Assembly (NCBI GenBank): GCA_009363875.1
Contig: CM018683.1
Span: 38,151,753 to 38,215,752 of the forward strand
Direction: 5' to 3'
DNA length: 64,000 nt
Origin: Mikania micrantha
Lineage: Eukaryota; Streptophyta; Magnoliopsida; Asterales; Asteraceae
Shown: in pieces, positions 12,085 to 22,569 of the stretch
How the letters are laid out: every line of letters begins with the position of its first letter
Position numbering within the stretch: position 1 is the first letter of the stretch
The notes under the pieces: generated by a model
The model's database searches: none
What the model was told of the DNA's origin: nothing
Seen by the model: the letters and a program-made list of their open reading frames with translations, nothing else
Position numbers and translations under genes: made by a program

Positions 12085-12860
12085 GATTCACTCATTCGGC
12101 CGAATGACTCCATTAGACGAATGAGTCATTCGACCGAATCACTCATGATAGAATCAGTCTCATTCGGCGAATGACTTGTGACGAATGACCCATTCGTCAT
12201 ACTCATTCGGCGAATGACTCATGCCGTATGACCCATTCGTCAGTCACATTCGGCGAATGAACAAACGTCGAATGACTCATTCGGCATTCACATTCGGCGA
12301 ATGTGGGACCCTATATAAACAGTAATTCGGACGAACTACCTCATTCGCCAAAATTCACTTTCGCCCCTACTGTGTTTTCATTCGCCTGAAAAACTTCTTT
12401 CTTCAGCTGTTCTTTTTCTAGTGATTTCTTCTCACCCAGCCACTGATAATCTTCTTTATTTTCATATCAGGTACATTGGGATCGAATATCTTCAAGTTCT
12501 GACCGTGAAATCATCAAAAACCGAACAATTTTAGGGTTTTAGGGTTTTCATTTCGCCCTTGTAATAAACTGTCAATTTGGACTTGAAATCACATGATTCA
12601 TGTTTTAAAGTTGTTACTCGGTCGATTCTGAGCATTGATATCTGATTTTTATGGACTGATTCGATTTTTTGAAAACTGGTGTTTGAATTTCAAAAGACAG
12701 CCGAATGACGCCATTCGGCGAATGTCTCATTCGGCGAATGACTTCATTCGAAGTATAGCTCATTCGGCGAATGAAGCCCATTCGGTGAATGAAGCTCATT
12801 CGACAAATGACTCATTCGACCAAAGTGTTCATTCGTCCAAATTCATTTCATTCGGCATAT
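12085..12860. repeat. CATTCG/CGAATG near-palindrome array (Copia-2 spacer)
   Basis: There are two clusters (12085-12310 and 12700-12860) of CATTCGGCGAATG-type motifs: two six-base inverted arms with a one- or two-base centre. Some copies are the perfect palindrome CATTCGGCCGAATG. Conceptual peptides from this stretch (HSANE, IRRM repeats) are by-products of the repeat, not proteins. Confidence 0.8.
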
Positions 12861-12926
12861 CGGTTTAAGCTGATTCTGTCTTCTGTTTTTAATCTGATTT
12901 CAGTATCTTAAGCTATTTGAATTGTT

Positions 12927-12953
12927 CTAACATGTCTTTATTTGATGATTAGA
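12927..12953 (+). promoter_or_regulatory. Branch-point and splice-acceptor-like signal before the 3' ORF (Copia-2)
   Basis: CTAAC at 12927-12931 is followed by a T-rich tract and AG at 12951-12952, one base before the ATG at 12954. Copia-1 and Copia-3 have CAG here; Copia-2 has TAG. The spacing of branch A to AG is about 22 bases, usual for plant introns. This suggests a spliced subgenomic RNA for the 3' ORF; no donor site was identified. Confidence 0.5.
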
Positions 12954-13154
12954 ATGGCTGGATACAAGTCAGTGACGAAGAACAACATTTGCGCACATTT
13001 GGATCTCACCACTCCGAACGCCAAACATTATACTGAGATTATCACATTTCTTAGGCGTTCGAGGATCTTTACAGCCATCTCTACTTTGCATGTGCAATAC
13101 ATTTCACATCAGCAGGATTTTTGGGCATCTGCTGATATTGACTGTGAAGCTGAG
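12954..13154 (+). pseudogene. Copia-2 3' ORF, first part, interrupted by a solo LTR
   Basis: The ATG at 12954 opens 67 codons (MAGYKSVTKNN start) that end at the target-site duplication CTGAG. The frame continues without loss at 16785 after the solo LTR, so this is one ORF split by insertion. The sequence is hydrophilic at first and has no N-terminal signal peptide. Its last part (QQDFW) aligns by eye with LNQFW in the Copia-4 3' ORF, placing it at the start of the conserved N-terminal domain. Confidence 0.75.
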
Positions 13155-14223
13155 TGTAACATTTGTACATTTAGTCATGTAGTAGTGAACAGTGTTAGAA
13201 CAGTGTGTATCCATGTTCAGTCAGTCAATGTGAATCATGTGTCATTATGTGCTTGTGTGTTAGAATCTTTATCGTTTAACAAGTATGTATTATTTATTTA
13301 CAGTCTAGTTCACTAGGCAAGAACAGTATTGTGTTATATCGAAACAGTGGTGGGCAGCGAGAGTGAGCCCTATATATATACTGCGTTCGGTGTAACAGGA
13401 TAGTGTTGGTGCGTAGTGTCAAGACGAATATTATGACAATTAATTCACAAAAATCGTAATTTGTAAGCGAGACTGAGTATAGTTATGGGTGACGATCCAT
13501 AATAATACGAATGTTGAACTTATAATTACGATTAAACGACTTTAAATATTTTAATACGATCAGAAAACGTACGCGATTGCGGGTATACACGTAATTGTGA
13601 ATGTTTAACGATCCGACAACACACGAAGAGTAAAAATAATGATATTAATTATTTTATATTTTTACAATTTTGAGACTCATCATTTATTTGAGTTTAATAA
13701 CTCTTTTATTTTTAAACCGCGTAAAATACGCGTTACGTTCCGGAAACGCGAACCAAGCGACCGAAACGGACCCGAATACCACCCGGACTATAAAAGCCCT
13801 AAAGAGAGTCATTTTCTCATTTAATTCTCCAACAACCACTTCTCTCTCTAGAAATCCCGTCTACCCTCTCTCTCTCTAGAAAACCGACCTTCAAACGCGC
13901 ATAACTCGCTTATTTCTCAACGGATTTCGGAGTTCTTGGTGTCCACGCGAAGCCCACGACATCCTCTACACGAAAGTACAAGAAATCAGTGAGATTGACC
14001 GGCCAAAATCGAGGTATTTGTGCTTGAATGTTCACGAAAATAGGGTTTTTGTGTGTGTGTTCGTGAAACCCGACATATACCCGGTTCTTGCCCATTATCG
14101 GCTGAAATAACCATTTGCGAGTGTTGGGCTACTAGGATTAGAGGTATAGGAATGGTTAGATCAAAGAAAGAAGTCGCATGATGATGAAGATAACAGGTTC
14201 GCGAGGTGTGCAGAAACCACAGC

Positions 14224-14706
14224 AGGGGAACGAACCCTTTAGGGTTTTCTGGTCGAACCTTCATGATGGTGACATCTGCGGCGAACCATAGCGAACCAGC
14301 ATGGTTCGTGGGATATCAGACGAACCATTGGAAGGGGGAGATAGCCTCACGAACCTGGCATGCAGACGAAAATACGATCTCACGAACCATCATCATGCCG
14401 AACCTTCTTTGATTGTGGCGAATCATTAAGGGCTGCCGAACCATTACACGAATCATGAACCCTAGGCGAACCTTCTGTGATCAGGAACGAACCTTTGCTT
14501 TCACGAACCTGTATCAACATGCAGCGAACCTTAGTACCATCACGAACCTAGTGCTGCATGTGGCGAACCCTAGCTGATCCCCGAGCCTTGTACTAATCCA
14601 CGAACCTGCTTGAGTACATGTTAGACGAACCTTGGATGCACATCAGAGGGCCGAACCTTGTATGATAGTTGGCCGAACCCTATACCATGAACTTAGAAGG
14701 TTCGCT
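14224..14706 (+). repeat. CGAACC array within the gypsy LTR
   Basis: Many irregularly spaced copies of CGAACC(C/T)T, often preceded by GC or CA, lie in about 480 bp downstream of the TATA box. The same array is in both Gypsy-2 LTRs (51030-51535 and 60885-61390). It would be transcribed as part of the RNA. Confidence 0.8.
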
Positions 14707-15070
14707 GCCCAAAAAGTTGGCAGCCCAAATCCTTTGGCCCAATTAGGTGGTAATCGGCCCAATTCCATTAGCAAGTGGCCCATAGACATAATCTAAGCCC
14801 AATTGAGTTATATAGACCCGTTTTGATCTTAAGTGGCCCAATATTTCTTTGGAAACCTTACTTGGCCTATATATATACATGGGTTGGCCCAACTCAATAC
14901 TGTTAGGCCTAAGCAAAGCCCATTCGACTACCATGATCCCAAATGGTTCAATATCGTATCTAGCAAGCTTCAAGGCTTAAATACATGTTATTGGGCCAAC
15001 AACACATTCACTTGGCCCAATACCATATTCAATTGGCCCATTGTAACTTAAATGGCCCATGGTGTGGCCT
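14707..15070 (+). repeat. GGCCCA array within the gypsy LTR
   Basis: More than ten GGCCCA/TGGGCC motifs, many as TTGGCCCAAT, directly follow the CGAACC array. Matching arrays are at 51549-51875 and 61417-61725. TGGGCC/GGCCCA is the known site II element bound by plant TCP factors, but its position downstream of the TATA box leaves its function open. Confidence 0.75.
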
Positions 15071-16784
15071 ACGATGCAAAATGTCTATGAATTGACTTAG
15101 TTGGGTTAAGATTAACCTAAACTAATAATGAAATCAATTCATAAACACAAGAGTCTAAAACACTTAAACATATTCATACATTTCATGATGATCAAAAGTT
15201 AACCAAATTCTCAAACACATGTGATGTGTACAAACTAGTTTGAACACAAAAGATCATTTCATATTCGTTTCTTGGACCCATGATCAATCAAGTGATTCAA
15301 TTCATAACTTTCAAGTTTTCACAACAATCAAATCATGAGAACACAAGTCAATCAATGAATCAAAGTCTATACAAGTATAAATCCTATATCTTATGTATGA
15401 TTACAATGTTATAGGAAACAATTAGAAGTCCTGTTTGCTACTTGCTATCTGTTTTAGTTCAGAGTCTACTGCAGACAGGTGAGAACATTAGCCCCTCTTT
15501 TACTGTTTTATAACTGTTTTGGGGTGGAACACGTGATCAAAACCGCTATTTCAATCTTGTTTCATTACACAAGTTATGTGTATTTCATAAACATTACAGG
15601 TTCATCTTACGAATCCAAGGGATTCATCAATTGTTTAAAGAAATTGTCAACCGTTTTAAGGACTTATTAACTATTGGAATCTTTTTACTAAAAAGGATTT
15701 TATAAAGACTCTTTGAAATGTGTTATAACAGATTTACTCAAATGTTCTTATAAAGGATCAACACTTTTAAATAAATGATTTGATAAACTCTTTTGTTATA
15801 AACCTTGTTGTTACACAAGGTCACTAAATCATGGTATTCAAATCAAGTGGTTCACAACATGGTATTCAATTCAAGTGGTTCAAAACATGGTATTCAAATC
15901 AAGTGGTTCATTTCATGGTATTCAAAACAAAGGATTTAATTCGTGGAATTAAATCCAGGCTTTTCAACTCATGTTATCAAATAAGGCATTAACACATCCG
16001 GTTAAAGTAAGATTCAGAAACATGGTGTCTATTGTTGTAAACAAACTTGTAAAAGCATCAAGTATCATATTCATTAGCGTTAGTACTGGGTGATCACAAC
16101 AAGGGAAAGCGGACACACACATTGGGGCAGACCGATTGCTGCAGTTAGTTTTTAAATCTGTTTTATAAACTAACTGCAGATTTCGGTTACATATGGTTTT
16201 ATCAAAACTGTTGACACATTATCTAACTCCAAACGTGGTTTGGGACTTGATATTATATGTTGACTCATGTGCAAACGGTGATTGGACTGTTTACACTCAT
16301 TTTCTTACTTGATGTTAGTTTGGGTTGCAGCTCATCCGTGTGAATCTTATGTTGCTTTAACTTACCTATGCCTTATATCATATACTCATGTTTACAAATG
16401 TTTAAACCTATTGTTCTCACCAACTACGTCTGTAGTTGACAGTTACTTTTCACGTGTTTCAGGTAATCAGGTTTAAGGCATTCTCAGAGACAACTAAGGA
16501 GACCATACTAAGATAGAACAAGATGAAGAAACATGCTAGGATGGATTAGAAACACACTAAATCCTAATTGTTTACTTGTCTTGTTTGAAGTCTTATTTTG
16601 TAACTATACTTTGGGTCTGTAGTTGTCTTTCTTTTGGTAGATAGTTGTCTGTAACTAAACAACTGTCTTAACATTATGAAACATAGTAATCCGTTGTGGT
16701 TGTTCTTATTCAATACTTGTGCATGATTCAACTGTTCATACGTCACCGCGCCGTGGATTCCGCACGTGGCGCAGGGGTGTGACA

Positions 16785-18259
16785 CTGAGCCTACAGTCAT
16801 TCGAGGCAAAGTTCGAGGACAGGACGTGGTCATTTCTGCTGAACGCATCCGAAGAGTTTGTGGTTTTCAAGATGCACTTGATCAGCCTTATCTTCTGGAT
16901 CGTTACTTAGTTCGAGGCTGCTTCATGAGATGCAAGTATGAGGGAGATCTTGGAGCTGGAATTCTGAACAAGGCATATATGTCTCCTCAGTTTAAGTACT
17001 TAGCACATGTACTTATACATTGCCTTGGGTCAAGGAGAGGAGGATTCGATGACATGAGAGAGACCATTCAGTGTGCCTTTGTTGCACTAGTGCTGAACCT
17101 GCCATTCAACTTCTCAGAAATGGTCTTCTCACATATGAAGGAGAATGTAACTCTGAAAGGGGATAAGAAGTTCTTGATGTATCCTCGTTTCTTGCAGCAG
17201 TTGATTGATGCATAGTTGCCGGATTTGCCAAAGATTAATGCAGATATTCTCAGGTTGGAGCACATGAATGACATCACTCTAAACAGAGTGATGTCATACA
17301 GAGGCAAAGAAAGGAAGCCGACAGCTCGATCTTTATTTGGTCATCTTTCTAGGCCTGATTACATAGCTCCTGTTGGTCGAAGATGGAGGTATGATGAGTC
17401 TGATTCGGATATAGAAGATATTGTTATGCCAGATGATGGTGGTGATGATCATGGTGGTGAAGGTGGAAGTGGTGTAGGTGCGAGTGTTTGTTTGAGATCA
17501 GCTGATGTTGGATCTAGTTCTGCTGTTGTTGTTGATATCATTTCCACTACTGATGTTAGCCTAGTTGAGGCTGTTGGTGTGTCTACTAGTGCTAATGTGA
17601 GTACCTCTATGGCTGCTGATGAGGAAGTTGACATTGACTCACTGTTGGAGCTAGACTTCATGGCTACTACTACCTCCACAGTGACTACTCCTCTCGATAC
17701 GACAGGCACCACACCTGCTGCTGATGAAGATGAGTCAGAGGACTCAAGTGAGGATGAAGGTGAAGCTGGTGCTGATGACGCTGATAGTTCTGATTCTGAA
17801 GATACACCTGATGAGGAGTTTGAGACTGTTTGGCTTGGGGGGAGGATGACAAAGAGGAAAAGGAAGAGGAGTGAAGCAGAGATAGAAGAGATTTCTGATC
17901 CTTTATTCATTCCAGATTTTGAAATTTCTCCACCTCCTCGATCCTCTGCTCCTGCTACTGCAGCTATGTCTGCTGCTGCTATTCAGACTTCATCTTCACG
18001 GGCTGGGAGAGGAAAGAGATCTAGGTTCTCTTTCCAGAGGAGGGCAGAACTGACGACAGTTGCTACAACTATTGTCACATCGGTAGCAGCTGTCTCAGTT
18101 TCTTCACTGACACGGTCAAGGGCTACTCATGTTCGTGCTACCACTGCCCCTCTGACCACCTCTATGACTCAGGCTCCCATATTCTCTACTGCTTCTGCTG
18201 GTCCCTCCATCTCACGGGCTGACATGTCTATACATACTGTTTCAGTTGTTGATCAGTGA
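16785..18259 (+). pseudogene. Copia-2 3' ORF, middle part: conserved domain and acidic region
   Basis: This continues the ORF started at 12954. At 16785-17212 lies the rest of the conserved domain, with the visible blocks CKYEGDL, KAYMSPQFKYLAH and KKFLMYPRF. The Copia-4 3' ORF has CDYQGDL, KAFFYPKYKFLYH and PKFLMYPRF at the same places. A TAG at 17213-17215 interrupts, then the frame continues (RVMSYRGKERKPTARSLFGH) into an acidic Ser/Asp/Glu-rich and a Ser/Thr/Ala-rich linker with a basic KRKRKR patch near 17855. A one-base loss near 18253 shifts frame. No signal peptide or membrane segment is visible. The function is unknown; envelope is unsupported. Confidence 0.7.
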
Positions 18260-20063
18260 GTACACTGAACAGTATGGTACTGAGACTGATGGAGAGGAAT
18301 ATGGAGCAGGAAAGGAAGAGTAGAGAGCAGGATTTGGTTATCGCTCAACTTACTCAGAGGATAACAAATCAGGATTCACTGTTGCTTCAAGCTGCGGATC
18401 AGAGAGGAGACCTCAGAGGCAGATCAGCCCAACAAGAAGAACAGTTGCTGAAATATATTGATGAGCATAATCAGTTGGCACTTACTGCCATTGATTTCAG
18501 TGATCGTATTCTTGCTCTGGAAGCTGAGAACGCTCGACTTGCTGAGCTGGTTAAAGGTTTCAAGGAAGGCACTCCCAGGATTGAAGGCACTGTTGCTCAT
18601 TCCGATGAATCAAACAAAGAAGAAGATGATGATGAAGAAGAAGAAGAAGAAGAGTCTGAGGAGGAAAAGGTTGACTATGAGGATTCAGAGAAAGATGATG
18701 AATCTGATGATGATGACAAAGACGGATCAGGAAGTGGGTCTTCTTGTTCATCAAGTACTGATGTAGATGACGATAATGATCAAGCCCCTTCTACATCGGA
18801 GATCCGATCCAAGAAAGCCAATGACAAGAAGAAAGCTCCTCCTCCACATCCTCCTGCTCAGACAGAAGAATCCACAGCAACCGAGGAAGTCGAAGCTGTG
18901 CCATTGAGACGTCAGTTAGATGAGACTTTGACTATGATTTTAGACGCTCAAGGTATCATACAGCACTCGGTTAGCTACAACAAAGAGGAGGGGGAGATCA
19001 TTCATTGCTTATCTAAGGATCAAATAGCCGAGCTGTTCCGGTTGAATCCTGATGAGGTAGTTGTTGATGACACCTCAGCTCCGGTTGATGAAGAGCCTAC
19101 TCCAGAGTCCTTTGATGATGTTGATGAGGTTATTCTTGAAGACATCACTGAAGAAGAGTATCCAAAGTATACATCAGCCGAGGACGAGCTGCCGACATTT
19201 ACTGATCAGTTTGATCAAGCTACTGAAGATCTACTGATCCGATACTTAGAAGAACAAGTTAAGGTGAGCAAAGCCGAAGCTGATGATCAGAAGAAAAGAA
19301 AAGAAGAATGGCAGACCTACTGGGAGGTCTTAAAGAAAGAGAGCACAATGAAGATGCCAGCTACACACAAGAAAGTCTACAGGACCAAAGGCTACAAGGC
19401 TGGAGGTCAAATTCTAAGCTGGGCATACTTTCATGATTTAGGGTGCTATGCGGTGAAGAGAGAGAGAGAGGAATTGATTATTTCAAGCATCCCCATGACT
19501 TTAAGACGTTTCCAGGCTTTGAAGTCAATCAATTAGCACGTCTAAAGATGCTGTACAGTGAAGATTCGGGGATGTCTGCTTGGTTTTCCCGGCAACTTCA
19601 GTACGAGTACCGAAAGAAGTGGGTGAACTTCCAGCCTCAACAGCCTGAACGTTATTATCTTCCTGAGATTGATGGAGACACCAGAAAGCATAAAGTTATC
19701 CTGAAGTGGCTTCCTCCTAAAGTCTTGAAGAAGATTCCTTTGAGGAAGATGCGTCAAGATTTTATGGAAGGCTTCCGATGGTGGTATTATGACGGACGTA
19801 CTGGAGAAGCTGTGATCGTTCTTTGCAAAGATAAGAAGTGGGAGACAGTACGGATTTTTGAGCCAATGTGGTTGACTAACTTGTCCCACAAAGATGTTAT
19901 AGCACTGTATCGTCATCAGATTTTCTTCGATGTACAGGACATGGAACACACACTTCAGTTCATGAGAGTGATCCGAATCTGCATATGCTTAAAGGTTCAT
20001 GCTGGAGCTGACTGGAAAGCTATTAATGAGAAATATTTCAAGAAAGACACTTCCAAGAGTTGA
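18256..20063 (+). pseudogene. Copia-2 3' ORF, last part: coiled coil, acidic stretch, C-terminal domain
   Basis: Residues encoded at 18256-18570 have strong heptad character (RLMERNMEQERK, ALEAENARLAEL), so a coiled coil is likely. An acidic Asp/Glu run (18610-18775) and a Pro-rich linker follow. A charged helix (KRKEEWQTYWEVLKK) at about 19300-19345 leads into a C-terminal domain with WWYYDGRTGEAV and FEPMWLTNLSHKD (about 19780-19900). The Copia-4 3' ORF has a related RWFYDSVSKSMA and FSNWDEIL. A GA microsatellite near 19456 has changed length relative to Copia-3 and shifts the frame. The natural end is at 20063, just before the polypurine tract. It is homologous to the Copia-3 ORF at 38428-39903. 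Confidence 0.75.
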
Positions 20064-20071
20064 ACTAGGTC

Positions 20072-20083
20072 CAAGGGGGAGTT
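20072..20083 (+). other. Polypurine tract of Copia-2
   Basis: CAAGGGGGAGTT lies immediately before the 3' LTR start TGTTGGTGCAC and would prime plus-strand DNA. Copia-3 has the same tract on the minus strand (38303-38316). Confidence 0.85.
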
Positions 20084-20711
20084 TGTTGGTGCACTAAATG
20101 TCCCTAGTTCGATTTTTTATTATCAATCATGTAATATTCAAGTTATGTTAATGGAAGTTGTCTTTATATATCGTTCTTAATGTTTAATATTGATTATATG
20201 ATTGTTTGATTTGATTTAATTAATATTTGAGTATGAGTATGACTCATTCGGGCGAATGACTCTAACGAATGAAGTCATTCGCCGAATGAGAAAAGCGACT
20301 GACTATACTCAGCGAATGAGCCATTCGCCGAATGACTCATTCGACTGACTTGTCTATTCGACATAGTCATTCGCCGAATGAGTTGTTTCGGCCACTCATT
20401 CGGCCGAATGACTATAGTCTATAAATACATGTTCAAATCATTTCAAACCTAACTTTGTCGAGTCCTCATTCTGCCCAGTGCACTCTAGTGTCAAACCCTT
20501 GAAGTTTTGAGCGATTCTTCATGTCCAACTTCGATTCTCAACCCGTGGTGATCGATTCTCACTCGCATGTTGATTCTACACACTCGATTCACCACGGTTG
20601 CTGTTGATTTCGATTGGAAAACCCTGGAATAGGATTCCGCACTATTCCAGAGGCTGTCAAGCAGATTTCCCTTGAAATCGGATTGTTTCCGAGCTCCTTC
20701 TTGGTCCTACA
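20084..20711 (+). repeat. 3' LTR of Copia-2 (628 bp)
   Basis: It starts TGTTGGTGCAC and ends GGTCCTACA, like the LTRs of Copia-1 and Copia-3 read on their own strand. Near-palindromes CATTCG/CGAATG (20245-20415) lie directly upstream of a TATA box (TATAAATA, 20420-20427). The last base joins Copia-1 gag in opposite orientation, so the expected target duplication partner on the left side has been lost. Confidence 0.92.
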
Positions 20712-21377
20712 CTCTTTCAGCTTCTGGATGATATCATTTATGTCCATATGTGACATCATCTCATTCTGCTTAAGAACCATCAAAAGTGACTCCCACTTTG
20801 AAGGTAGAGCATCTGCCAAACACTGGATCTTCTCCTGAGTGGTAGTCTTGACTTCATGATTGAACAATTCACTCAAAAGATGGTAGAATCTGGCAATCAA
20901 ATCATCCAAGGATTCATATCCAACATACATAAAACTGTTGAACTCCTTCCTCAAAGCCTTTGACTTGATGTTCTTTAAAGCATCATTGCCCTCATATCGT
21001 TGCTGTAAAGCATCCCACAAATACTTAGATGATGTAAACTGTCTGAACTGGTGCAAGATATCAGTGGCAATAGATTGAGACAAAATAGCATACGCTTTCT
21101 TCTCATAATCATAAAGCTTCCTTTGAGGCTCAGTCATCCGTGTGACTAGCATAGGAGTTCCATCTTCATTCAGAGGCCTCAGATAACCTCCCTCAATCAT
21201 CATCCATAAGTTAGTATCCACTCCATTGATGTGAATCTCAAATCTGTACTTCCAGTGTGGATAATCATCAAAGGATAGCAACTTGGGAGCTTTGTAGGAG
21301 TTTCCCGTCTCAGTCTCAGTCAACAGTAAAGTCTGAATGCGATGATTTTTATTAGTCATCAATGCTAAATCCTCCAT
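20712..21377 (-). pseudogene. Copia-1 gag N-terminal part, truncated
   Basis: The ATG at 21377 opens 222 codons of Gag (capsid region), starting MEDLALMTNKN. It shows the UBN2/DUF4219-type copia gag pattern, with WKYRFEIHI, LWDALQQRYEG and CLADALPSKWES visible. The capsid protein would package the element RNA. At 20712 the element ends abruptly at the Copia-2 LTR terminus, and a few dozen chimeric codons continue into the LTR. The intact equivalent is Copia-3 gag (48188-48961), which is nearly the same protein. Confidence 0.9.
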
Positions 21378-21925
21378 TTAATCAAGAACAACAAGATTCA
21401 ACACTTAGAAAAATTTCCAAGCTGAAGGCCGAATGAAGATGCTTGGGGCGAATGTCGGGGCCCGAATGAACTTGTTCTGGCGAATGAGAAGATAAGTATG
21501 ACTATTGAGCAAAATAACTTATTCGGCGAATGAAGGATCGAATGAGGCTATTCGCCGAATGACTAGGACGAATGGAGCTATTCGGCGAAAGAGACTGTCG
21601 AATTGTGCTATTCGGCGAATGAGTGTGATTCGGCCAAACTTATTCGGCCACCATGCTCATTCGGCCGATCTGAGGGTTTCAGTAACAAAAATCTTGATAA
21701 CTTTTGATTTTGGCCAAATCTATGCACCAAAATTGGTACAGAACATCATGACAATATTACCAATCAATTGGGATAATGGTTTTGACAAACACACCACAAA
21801 AACCAACTGATTTTGAATGAAACAGTAGCTTGGAGGGCAAGAAACTTAGGTTTTTGACAGATTTCGAACAACCAAACTGAGATTTGATGATTTAGACTAG
21901 AAATCGAGTAGAATCAAGAGCCAAA
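21378..21925 (-). other. Leader of Copia-1 with CGAATG near-palindromes
   Basis: This untranslated stretch lies between the primer binding site and the gag start. From 21425 to 21670 there are repeated units of the form GAATGAnnCTATTCGGCGAATG, which can fold into short hairpins in the RNA. The Copia-3 leader has a longer version (49020-49345). Confidence 0.75.
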
Positions 21926-21937
21926 GCTCTGATACAA
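21926..21937 (-). other. Primer binding site of Copia-1
   Basis: The minus strand reads TTGTATCAGAGC three bases after the LTR. It matches the initiator-Met tRNA 3' end (TGGTATCAGAGC) except for one base. Confidence 0.85.
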
Positions 21938-21940
21938 CTT

Positions 21941-22569
21941 TGTAGGACCAACTTGGAGATCGGAAACAATCCGATTCCAAGGGACAACTACTCGACAGCC
22001 TCTGGAATAGTGCGGAATCCTATTCCAGGGTTTTCCAATCGAAACCAACAGCAACCGTGGTGTTCCGAAGATGTAGAATGAACGTTTCAATGAGAATCGA
22101 ACACCACGAGTTGAGAATTGAACTTGGACGATCAATGGCTGCTCAGATCTTCTAGGGTTTGACACTAGGTGCTCTGGGAAGAAGGATGACTCTGGAAAGT
22201 TAGGTTTGAAATGATTTGAACTTGTATTTATAGACTGTAGTCATTCGGCCGAATGAGTGGCCGAAGCAGCTCATTCGGCGAATGACTATGTCGAATGAAC
22301 ATGTAAGTCGAATGAGTCATTCGGCGAATGACTCATTCGCTCGCCTATGTCATTCGCTAGAGCGTTCATTCGGCGAATGACTTCATTCGTAGAGTCATTC
22401 GCCCGAATGGTTAAATCTCATACTCAAATATTAATTTACCAAATCAAACAATCATATAATCGATATTAAACATTAAGAACAATATATAAAGACAACTTCC
22501 ATTAATATAACTTGAACTTTACATGATGGATAATACAAAATTGAACTAGGGACATATAGTGCATCTACA
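21941..22569 (-). repeat. 5' LTR of Copia-1 (629 bp)
   Basis: On the plus strand it starts TGTAGGACCAAC and ends GTGCATCTACA, the same ends as the Copia-3 LTRs. A TATA box lies on the minus strand at 22232-22225, with near-palindromes immediately upstream (22245-22410). The flank to the right begins CACCC, a candidate target duplication whose partner is off the left edge. Confidence 0.92.

Larger units (their letters stand above)
10925..12926 (+). other. Pol-3' ORF spacer of Copia-2 (non-coding)
   Basis: No credible gene. Contents in order: short A-rich duplications of GAAAATTGAAAAACC type (10950-11030); four tandem units with AAGCTGGTATTAAGCTT (11318-11437); one copy of the GACGAACCTAGCTGAAGCC module (about 11488-11515); and a conserved stretch at 11920-11990. 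Then come dense CATTCG/CGAATG near-palindromes (12085-12310 and 12700-12860). Matching spacers exist in Copia-1 and Copia-3. Confidence 0.7.
13155..16784 (+). mobile_element. Gypsy-1: solo LTR of the Gypsy-2 family (3630 bp)
   Basis: It starts TGTAACATTTG and ends GGGTGTGACA, the same ends as the Gypsy-2 LTRs (59794 start, 53580 end). It is flanked by the 5-bp duplication CTGAG (13150-13154 and 16785-16789). There is no internal sequence, so it is what remains after recombination between two LTRs. A TATA box (TATAAAAG, 13789-13796) is followed by CT-rich sequence likely to hold the transcription start. It is clearly more diverged from the two Gypsy-2 LTRs than they are from each other, so it is older. 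Confidence 0.93.
5771..20711 (+). mobile_element. Copia-2, Sirevirus-like LTR retrotransposon, 5'-truncated
   Basis: Plus-strand copy of the same family as Copia-1 and Copia-3, lying inside Copia-1. It begins in mid-gag just before the first zinc knuckle, continues through protease, integrase, RT and RNase H (to 10807), a 2.1-kb spacer, a 3' ORF (12954-20063) and polypurine tract, and ends with a complete 3' LTR (20084-20711). The 5' LTR, primer binding site and gag start are absent. A solo gypsy LTR (13155-16784) sits in the 3' ORF. Pol has many stops and frameshifts, so it is an old copy. Its right end joins Copia-1 gag exactly at the LTR terminus. Confidence 0.9.
1..22569 (-). mobile_element. 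Copia-1, Sirevirus-like LTR retrotransposon, split by Copia-2
   Basis: The element reads right to left. The 5' LTR is 21941-22569, the primer binding site 21926-21937, the leader 21378-21925 and the gag start 20712-21377. Then comes foreign Copia-2 (5771-20711), followed by the gag end, protease, integrase and RT-RNase H (5770-2175), and a spacer reaching the first codons of the 3' ORF at the left edge. I treat the two outer blocks as one element because both are on the minus strand, belong to the same family, and carry complementary parts of it. About 2 kb between them is missing compared with Copia-3. The 3' ORF body and 3' LTR lie outside the window. It is the oldest layer of the left stack. 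Confidence 0.75.

Noticed and set aside
12635..12868. ORFs across CGAATG arrays (also near 40671-40889, 49000-49198, 21505-21810) with repeated HSANE or IRRM peptides.
   Set aside because: They exist only because the near-palindrome repeat lacks stops in some frames. The same DNA gives similar peptides on both strands, and the sequence lies in spacers, leaders or LTRs.
16785..18259. Calling the copia 3' ORF an envelope gene.
   Set aside because: No signal peptide, membrane segment, glycosylation-rich ectodomain or cleavage site is visible. The label env-like would rest only on position.
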